Part shown: one piece after another, positions 40,716-64,000 of the stretch | Layout of the letters: the number at the start of each line of letters is the position of its first letter | Numbering within the stretch: the first letter of the stretch is position 1 | Source of the DNA: Mesostigma viride | Taxonomy: Eukaryota > Streptophyta > Mesostigmatophyceae > Mesostigmatales > Mesostigmataceae | Reading direction: 5' to 3' | Length of the DNA stretch: 64,000 nucleotides | Assembly: GCA_009746045.1 (NCBI GenBank) | Contig: RPFO01000065.1 | Location: 2,038,984 to 2,102,983, forward strand | The notes under the pieces: model-generated | The model's input: only the letters and a program-made list of their open reading frames with translations | Told to the model about the DNA's origin: nothing | Database searches by the model: none | Translations under genes and position numbers: made by a program

Positions 40716-42128
40716 CTATATATTCCCTAGGCTGGGGTGGCTGGGGTGGCTGGGGCGGCAGGGGTCGCCTGCCAGGGCTTGTGGGCGACGTAGATGTCCG
40801 CCCCCTTCCAGTAGACCGGCTTCTGCCCCGCCGTCTGCTGAAGCTGGAGGTAGGTCGGCCATAGCTCCCGTCGCCGTTGTTGCTGCGTCAAGGGCAAGTC
40901 GTCGTCCAGCGTGTAGGCGGTCCCCCCAAGCCGCTTGCGACACTTGAGGAACTCCATCTTATCCGCCATGGTGTCAAAGGTGAGGAGCAAGGGGGAGGGG
41001 CCGGCCTTACCCCGCGAGCGGGGAAGGCGGGTCACCCCCCGCGGCTTGCCCTTACCAACTGGTGATAGCCATGGGGACAAGGATTTTGTTCTCAAACGCC
41101 ACGGCAAGGGTCTCGGAGGTCTCGTCCTGCAGCGGGTCGAAGTGCTTGACTATGACGTTAAGGCTGCGCTTGGCGATCTCGGCCTCCTCGCGGAGGTCCA
41201 GCGTCTGCTGCTTAAGCTGGGCGGCGACGGCGGAGGTGGTGGAGGTGGCGTGCTGCTTAAGCATGTCCGCCCAGGTCGGGATGGGAGGAGCATCGCCGGC
41301 AGGGCCAGCAGGGGCTGGCCGAGCGGCGATGTCCTTCACCGCCTGGGCAGTGATGCCGGCGGTGTTCTGCAAGCATTCGATGGCCGTATGGCATTGTCCT
41401 GCAGGCGCTTGTCCATGGCGAGCAGCTAAGCGGTGAGGGCGTCGGTTGTGGTGGAGGTGGAGGCGAGGAGCTTGGAGGTGGCGGTGGTGCCGGTGGAGGA
41501 GAGGAGGGGAAGCTCGGCAGCCAGCGTGCCACCCATGGCCGCCACATAGATCTGCGGCGAGGGGTGTCACGTGCTGCACGAGGGCCTGGTTGATGATGGA
41601 GCGGATTTCGGAGGTGGAATTCATGGAAGTGGGGGCCCAGATCTCGGCGACAGAGCGCTCGAGGAGGGAGCAGAGGGCGAGGAGCTGAAGGCGGGGGCGG
41701 GGGTAGCTGTGCAGATTCGGAGCGAAAGTGCCGACCACGCGGCCAGGCGGAGTGAGGCGACCGAGGACGTCAAGGTGCTGGCACAGGGCAAGAAGCGAGG
41801 TGCGCGACCCGTAGAACACGGCGCTCATAAAATGGGTGGGAGCTGCGCTGCAGTGTGTCCACCATGCGGCTGATTTGGCGTCAATTAAGTCGATTTCTTT
41901 CCAGCCCGGCTCGGCAGGGGGCGGATCCTCAGGGCGGCTGCGTTTAGGCTCAGGCGATGCAGAGGGCGAGGCAAGCCCGTGAGGGGGCTGGGCAACCACC
42001 AGTGCACGACTAGTGTCACCGCTGCCTTCCGGGCTTGAGGGCGAATCTGCTGCCGAAGCTGCAGACGGACTTTCATTGCCGAGCGCAGCCGCCAGGCTGC
42101 GTTGCGGCAAGGAGCGTTTGCTCGTCAT
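40716..42128 (-). pseudogene. LINE ORF1, frameshifted
   Basis: The RNA-binding ORF1 of the same LINE group. The minus strand opens MTSKRSLPQRSLAAALG at 42128, followed by a Ser/Pro/Ala-rich N-terminus, ERSVAEIWAPTSMNSTSEIR, VKDIAARPAPAGPAGDAP, and the L1-like segment SLNVIVKHFDPLQDE. The last frame continues as LPRSRGKAGPSPLLLTF and the QQQRRRELWPTYLQL block to about 40,720. At least two frameshifts are visible: one in the His-rich middle, compared with the 16.5 kb copy, and one near 41,060. The protein cannot be made as one chain. Confidence 0.85.
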
Positions 42129-42294
42129 ATAGTGCGTTATAGCTTCGGAAAATTATATCAGCATGTGCGTCGAAGAAAGACGAAGCGATTGTGATATTCA
42201 CAGCTGAATTCGGGGCTCAAACGTGAAAGTTATGAGCTCCGACAGCCATGGCTACCTCGTGGCTCGTGGCTCGTGGCTGGATTGCCATAGCCAT

Positions 42295-43130
42295 AGCCCA
42301 GTGTAGCGGTGCCCATACCCCTGTAACTAGGACCTAGATAGCTTACACCATCCATTCCATCCCATGTTCCCCTCCCACTGAGGACTTATGCTCACGGGAC
42401 GCAGTCACGTGTGGTCCCATTATAGGCAGGGCGTGGATAATTCTTGATGCATCATCCATGGGGGCCACTATGGGCGCACATGCATGCGCGTGGGCCGCGT
42501 GGTAGGCTAAGCCATACTAATCTACACTACTGCTATATTCCCTATACTGGGGTGGCAGGGGGTGCCTGCCAGGGCTTTTTATCTGCCAGGGCTTGTTGCC
42601 TGCCAGGGCTTTTTATCCATTCCATTAATTAATTAATTAATTAATAGACACGTGACTGCGTCACGTGAGCATAAGTCCTTGAGCAGTGGGAGGGGAACAT
42701 GGGATGGAATGGATTGTGTAAGCTATCTAGGTCCTAGTTACAGGGGTATGGGCACCGCGGCCCGAATCGCTATGAATGCCATACGCGGTCACACGCGGAG
42801 CCCCCACAGACTTGGGGGTGGTCTCCTTCATCACTACTTGCCATCTATCCGTGCGCACCTATCCATTCCATCCCATTGATTAATTAATTTATTAGGAACA
42901 TGACTCCGTTGGGAGTACATGTGGCACATAGCCCTGAGAAGGGGCATATGGCTTTTAATACATTCTGGGCTACTTCCTGCAAGGGTAGGATGTAAACTAC
43001 ACCTGCTCTAGGTGCACCAAGTGCACCTGCACCACCATGATTCCATCCCATGTTCCCCTCCCACTGAGGAACTATGCTCACCGGCGCAGTCACGTGTCTA
43101 TTAATTTATTAATTTTTAATTAATTCATTG
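42295..43130. mobile_element. Nested LINE-A and LINE-B 3' ends in both orientations
   Basis: LINE-A 3' UTR plus orientation at about 42,300-42,420. LINE-A minus orientation at 42,645-42,860, preceded by a TTAATTAATTAATTAAT tail and CACGTGACTGCGTCACGTG. LINE-B minus orientation at 42,890-43,035. LINE-A plus orientation at 43,036-43,100 with a TATTAATTTATTAATT tail. At least four insertions are stacked here. Confidence 0.75.
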
Positions 43131-44305
43131 ATTGAACAGGAAATGGAGCTAGACAATCCTGTTCTTGAGAAGACAGCTGGGGTGAGCTTAAAAAAAATTA
43201 AATTATAACATGCATAAGGGATGAGCTAGGCCGGATTAAATCCCCATTGATCGAGATGCACAGCTAGGGTCAGGGCATGATGCGCAGACAAGGTGCGTTC
43301 TTAGTACTCGATCCATGGCGCATGCCTCCACGCAAGTACTTATTTGCACTGTTGGACAATTTGAATCCTATTCGATAATTAACTTGCATCAAGTACTTTC
43401 AAATAAATTATGTTCTTCCTTGAATCTGCACGTGTATGGACACTTGCATGGGAAAGCACATGTCGAACATTTCGGTGCCAGACATTGACGGCTCGCAGAG
43501 CTCTGGATGGACGGTGTGGGAGACCACGTCACGTCACTAGATGGTGGCCAAATGCAAAAGAAAACAATGTTGAATGTTGGCTGCAAATTGCAGCAGAGAT
43601 TGTTATACCCTGTTATACCCGGAGCCCTATGAGCAGCATGCCTGCATCACATCTGCCCCAGGATCGTGCCAACTTGGAACGATCAGACACTAGCAGTCAC
43701 TTGCACATACACTGGCACTTGGACCGAAGCACCTGCAGCAGTCACATAAGGATGGAATCGTGCAGTCAAGATGCGCATGCGTGCCAAGCATGGATGGGGG
43801 AAGTGACGAGAGGTGGCTGTCAGCAAACAACTATGACAGAAAACATTGCTGTCACTTCAGAGCCTGGCGGTTCCACAGGCTGTTGTGCACTTGAGCAAAC
43901 GTTTTCCACAGTTCCCCCGTGCCTGACAACATCCCTGCTGCTCCTTGCACCAGGCATGTTCACTCGATCAACACACGGCAGAAACCCTTTCATTGAGCTT
44001 CTTCCAAGTCCATCCTATGCAACGACAAAGTGTGACGAAAACCAGGGGCGAGCAGAGGTTAACCTTGTTAGACAGACGGTGACAACAAGCAACAGCTCAT
44101 CACCCCCGTGAGCCAGCGATACATTTAGTATTCTGGCTATTATTGTTCTTGTCGCTGCAGCTGCTATCCATGGCATTAATTACTGTCGTAATTGCCATCT
44201 TGGTTACTGTGACTGGTGCGCAGAAGCACCCCACGGCTCGTGCTCTACACCCCCCGGTATCAATGGCCCTCCCCCAACAAGGTACACCACATGCATACCT
44301 CGCAC
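43131..44305. other. 3' flank of the 44-61 kb gene, no gene assigned
   Basis: A 233-codon plus-strand ORF (43410-44111) has no recognised domain and even base composition. It could be chance or an unknown gene. Further 3' exons or the 3' UTR of the minus-strand gene may also lie here. Confidence 0.35.
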
Positions 44306-60841
<16,536 letters not shown>

Positions 60842-60974
60842 CTGGTGGTGAGAGCAGCGAGGCAGGGTCATTCGTTCACGCGGACACAAAGGCGTGGTCA
60901 AGTTGAGGGTAATGCTAGTTTTGGCCATTGGCTTGAAAGAGCTGACCTCATTGGATGGTTCACAAGGTTGAAGA

Positions 60975-61600
60975 CGTAGGGAGAGAGGGAGAGAGGGAGG
61001 GAGGAGGAGGGAGGGAGGAGGGAGGGAGGGAGGGAGGGAGGGAGGGAGGGAGGGAGGGAGGAGGAGGAGGGAGGGAGGGAGAGGAGGGAGGGAGGGAGGG
61101 AGGGAGGGAGGAGGGAGGGAGGGAGGGAGGAGGGAGGAGGGAGGAGGGAGGGAGGGAGGGAGGGAGGGAGGAGGGAGGGAGGGAGAGGAGGGAGGAGGGA
61201 GGGAGGGAGGGAGGAGGAGGGAGGGAGGGAGGGAGGGAGGGAGGAGGGAGGGAGGAGGGAGGGAGGGAGGGAGGGAGGGAGGAGGGAGGGAGGAGGGAGG
61301 GAGGGAGGGAGGGAGGGAGGGAGGGAGGGAGGAGGGAGGGAGGGAGGGAGGGAGGGAGGGAGGAGGGAGGGAGGGAGGGAGGGAGGAGGGAGGGAGGGAG
61401 GGAGGAGGGAGGGAGGAGGGAGGGAGGGAGGGAGGAGGGAGGGAGGGAGGGAGGGAGGGAGGAGGGAGGGAGGGAGGGAGGGAGGGAGGGAGGGAGGGAG
61501 GGAGGGAGGGAGGGAGGGAGGGAGGGAGGGAGGGAGGGAGGGAGGGAGGGAGGGAGGGAGGGAGGGAGGGAGGGAGGGAGGGAGGGAGGGAGGGACGGCA
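60975..61600 (+). repeat. (GGGA/GGA)n satellite upstream of the first resolved exon
   Basis: About 625 bp of GGGA with GGA interruptions. On the minus-strand transcript it is TCCC-rich and lies about 130 bp before the acceptor at 60842-60843, as in kinesin intron 2. The 5' exon of the gene should lie beyond 61,600; no start is assigned. Confidence 0.95.
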
Positions 61601-62660
61601 GGGAGACACCGATGCATCGTGCTGTGGAAGGGGAAGAAGGAAAAGAAGAAAAGAGGTGTCGGAAGAGGGTTTTTGGAGAGTAATTGAATTCGACGAGGCT
61701 ACGAGGTTGGGTATAAAAGAATGCGCGGTTGTGTGCGTCGAGGGACGGAGATATCAACATCCAGAGTCAGTCATACCCCGTCAGAAGATATGACCCTCGT
61801 CTATATCAGCCTTGGAGGGCTGAACGTCCATTTGGCCGGGATCTTACCTGCCTCCTTCCGAATGCGCTCTGCCTGTACATGGGCCAGGTCAATTATGGCG
61901 CTCAGAAGTGCTGGCACCGGGCGCTCCCGATATCTGTGTCAAGAACGCACGTGCCAGATACCAAAAGAATTGCATATACCGGATTAATATGCAGCAAAAA
62001 ACACGTTCTGTTGCGTTGAACCAAAGGATATTTAAGAAACAGCTGGCAGCCTACCTGGGGATCGGCCCCAGCTGAGCGGGGTCGAAGGATTTCTGCGTGG
62101 TACCCTTCATAACTCGGTCATCCAAACCGGGCAATGGGCTGCACGAGGAAGGTAGAGAAGATAAGCGATGGTAATCACGAAGATGCTACCAATATTATCC
62201 CGTGAAATCCGGCAAATGCCCCTTGCTTCCGCACGCAGGCCGTGAAAGTGCCACACATCCACATCGTGTCTACAGCAAAGTTTACGCTTCCTTGCCAATC
62301 AGATTGCCATGACAACATCTCCAAGGTACAGTAAGCAATAAGCAGGCATCAGCAGCTGTATGGTAGAATTTTTCTCTTTATAATTCCTTGTCTCTTTAGG
62401 TCGTGGCCATGGCTGGGATGTTATTAACACGGGGAACGTTATAATTAAATCCTGCGCGGGCTCGAAGAAATGGCCAACAGCTGCCAAGGTGGCAAGGACT
62501 ACGGGTCTACGACTGAACGAGCCCAGACACGTGACGAGCGGCAGTGACCTGAACTGCCGCGGCAGTCTGTCAGTTGTTAGTATGTACCGTTGACAAGTAC
62601 AAGACTAGTTTTGTCTGGATTCTCCACGTGGCATGTAGAACGTGGCATAGAAAAGGCTAG
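61601..62660. other. Probable 5' region of the minus-strand gene; no ORF recognised
   Basis: AT-richer sequence with a TTTTATACC-like element on the minus strand at about 61,712. No coding exon can be supported. Confidence 0.35.
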
Positions 62661-62664
62661 AAGT

Positions 62665-63018
62665 TGTACGTTGAGTTTGAGTTGAGTTGAGTTTATTCCC
62701 GCGCTGATACTCATTTCCCCTCTCACCTCTTTGGTCCATAATTGGCTAATAAAAATATACCCATTTCCCCGGGAAAAAAAAAAAAGTTTATTCCCGCGCC
62801 GGTGACGGGTGAACCGAAATTGTACATGGCCAGTCTTGCGTGAGTGACCACCGCACTGACCAGTGACCAGGTTGGCAACAACAACAATAACCTACAATAA
62901 CTGACCAGGTTACATACCCGTCGCGTGCTCGTCCGAGTCTTTGGATCCACTAAAAAATAACCCTGTCGGCGCGGGAATAAAGAATAAACTCAACTCAACT
63001 CAACTCAACTCAACGCCC
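62665..63018. mobile_element. Fold-back element with inverted (TTGAG)n / TATTCCCGCGC ends
   Basis: The left end is GAGTTGAGTTGAGTTTATTC then CCGCGC. The right end is its inverse: GGCGCGGGAATAAAG, AATAAACTCAACTC and more CTCAA units. A further internal GTTTATTCCCGCGCC occurs at about 62,787. The ~350 bp arrangement looks like a non-autonomous fold-back or MITE-type element. No clear target duplication is seen. Confidence 0.65.
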
Positions 63019-63254
63019 CGTATTTGCTAAACGATTTTGCTTACCGGGAATTTATTTCTGGCTGAGCTAGCGAAAGGAGGACTATGATTAATTTGGACAT
63101 TTCGAATATTGCAAAGCATGTAAATAAAACTCACTCACTCGCAAGGACTTCATTGCTAGATGCTGTCCTGGTGCTGTTATGGAAATATATCAACCGCGAA
63201 AACAGTCGCCGTATATGAAGCAAAGGTTAGCATGGTAAAGCTCTTTAATTGCCC

Positions 63255-64000
63255 AATCTATCCGCGTTCGGCTGCTGGGCAGCCTACTCCCCAGCTGCGA
63301 GGCCGACATTGACCACGGACCACCGGATCTTCCGGCTCGCCTGGCATGCCCTCCGCCAATATAAAGCCCTCTGGCGCAAGCCCCTGGGCGAGCGCGAGAA
63401 GCAGGGCCTCTTCAAGGTCCTGGTCCTCCCGGTTCTCACGTATGGCGCCGAGACGTGAACCCTCACAGTCGACCTCGAGAAAAAGCTGGACGGCGCGGTC
63501 GCCAATATGCTGCGGTCAATTTTCCGTGTGGGCAATCCCGCACACGTCCGCAAGGAGGACTTCAGTTGAATATCGGCATGCCACTTATCACCAGCACCAT
63601 CAAGCAGCATAGACTGCAACTAGCAGGGCACTTAGCTCGCACCAACCAGGTTATATAGACACATCTCGTGGCTCCTCCGCAGGGCAGGGCTGCGACCTGC
63701 TTAGCCTGGCAGGCACCTCCTCACGTGGGACGGGCCCAGCAATGCTAGACGCCGCAAGGCCCGCACTTTTAAGGAGCAACTAGTTGAAGACATGGGGGGC
63801 CTAGGCCTCTCCGTGATTTGGAAAAAGATGATGGGCAAGGCCAAGTGGGCTCAGGTTATATAGAGGACAATGACCCTCCACCCGTGGGGAAGCCGCATGT
63901 TTGTAAGCGCGGGAGTAATGCTAGGCAAGACCCCTAGGGTCTGGCTCACTCTAGATAAACTAGACCAATAGGATTGTGTGCACCCATCCATCCATCCATC
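63255..64000 (+). pseudogene. LINE-C ORF2 3' fragment, runs off the window
   Basis: The plus strand matches the C-terminal quarter of the intact ORF2: RLLGSLLPSCEADIDH after joining frames, LAWHALRQYKALWRKPLGE, LFKVLVLPVLTYGAET, then an in-frame stop, LDGAVANMLRSIFRVG and GHLARTNQV. It continues through GLGLSVIWKKMMGKAKWAQ and a 3' UTR ending TGTGTGCACCCATCCATCC. Stops and frameshifts make it a dead, 5'-truncated copy. Confidence 0.88.

Noticed and set aside
43410-44111. 233-codon plus-strand ORF
   Set aside because: No domain, and flanked by LINE debris. Left as unassigned.

Overview
This is a stretch of a large, intron-rich, repeat-bloated eukaryotic nuclear genome. Two genes point to the green lineage (Viridiplantae, most likely a green or streptophyte alga). 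One is an armadillo-repeat kinesin of the plant ARK type. The other is an actin-related protein whose closest recalled relative is the plant-type ARP7. The genus cannot be decided from the sequence alone. Genes have many short, high-GC exons with GT-AG introns, and almost every intron is filled with mini- or microsatellite DNA.

Layout. 1-13,996 (+): the last 14 exons of an ARK-type kinesin; the gene begins upstream of the window. 14.0-19.2 kb: a mosaic of degenerate LINE fragments. 19.8-22.9 kb (-): a five-exon serpin with a predicted Arg-Ser reactive bond. 23-25 kb: non-coding. 25.1-26.3 kb (-): an intronless ARP7. 27.65-28.33 kb: a Harbinger-type MITE with TTA target duplications. 29.0-33.8 kb (+): a four-exon gene with a possible DUF115/glycosyltransferase-like C-terminus. 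35.5-43.1 kb: nested LINEs, including one nearly intact APE-RT ORF2 of 984 codons. 44.3-60.8 kb (-): a long gene of about 12 small exons with an ASH/MSP-like segment. Its introns hold three very large satellites: 60 copies of 42 bp, about 158 copies of 17 bp and about 90 copies of 9 bp. 62.67-63.02 kb: a fold-back element. 63.25-64 kb: another LINE 3' piece.

The most unusual signal is in the introns. In nearly every intron of the kinesin gene, and in introns of three other genes on both strands, the last 10-30 nt of the upstream exon together with the 5' splice site recur once or many times inside the downstream intron. These 'exon-end echoes' range from single degenerate copies to regular arrays of 63, 54 and 27 bp. 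In the serpin, the echo makes a seamless in-frame alternative donor. The opposite ends of several introns carry huge sense-strand pyrimidine microsatellites directly against the 3' splice site. Both splice sites therefore seem to act as nuclei for repeat growth.

The genes do not form an operon or an obvious pathway. The long apparent ORFs over the satellites are artefacts of stop-free repeats.
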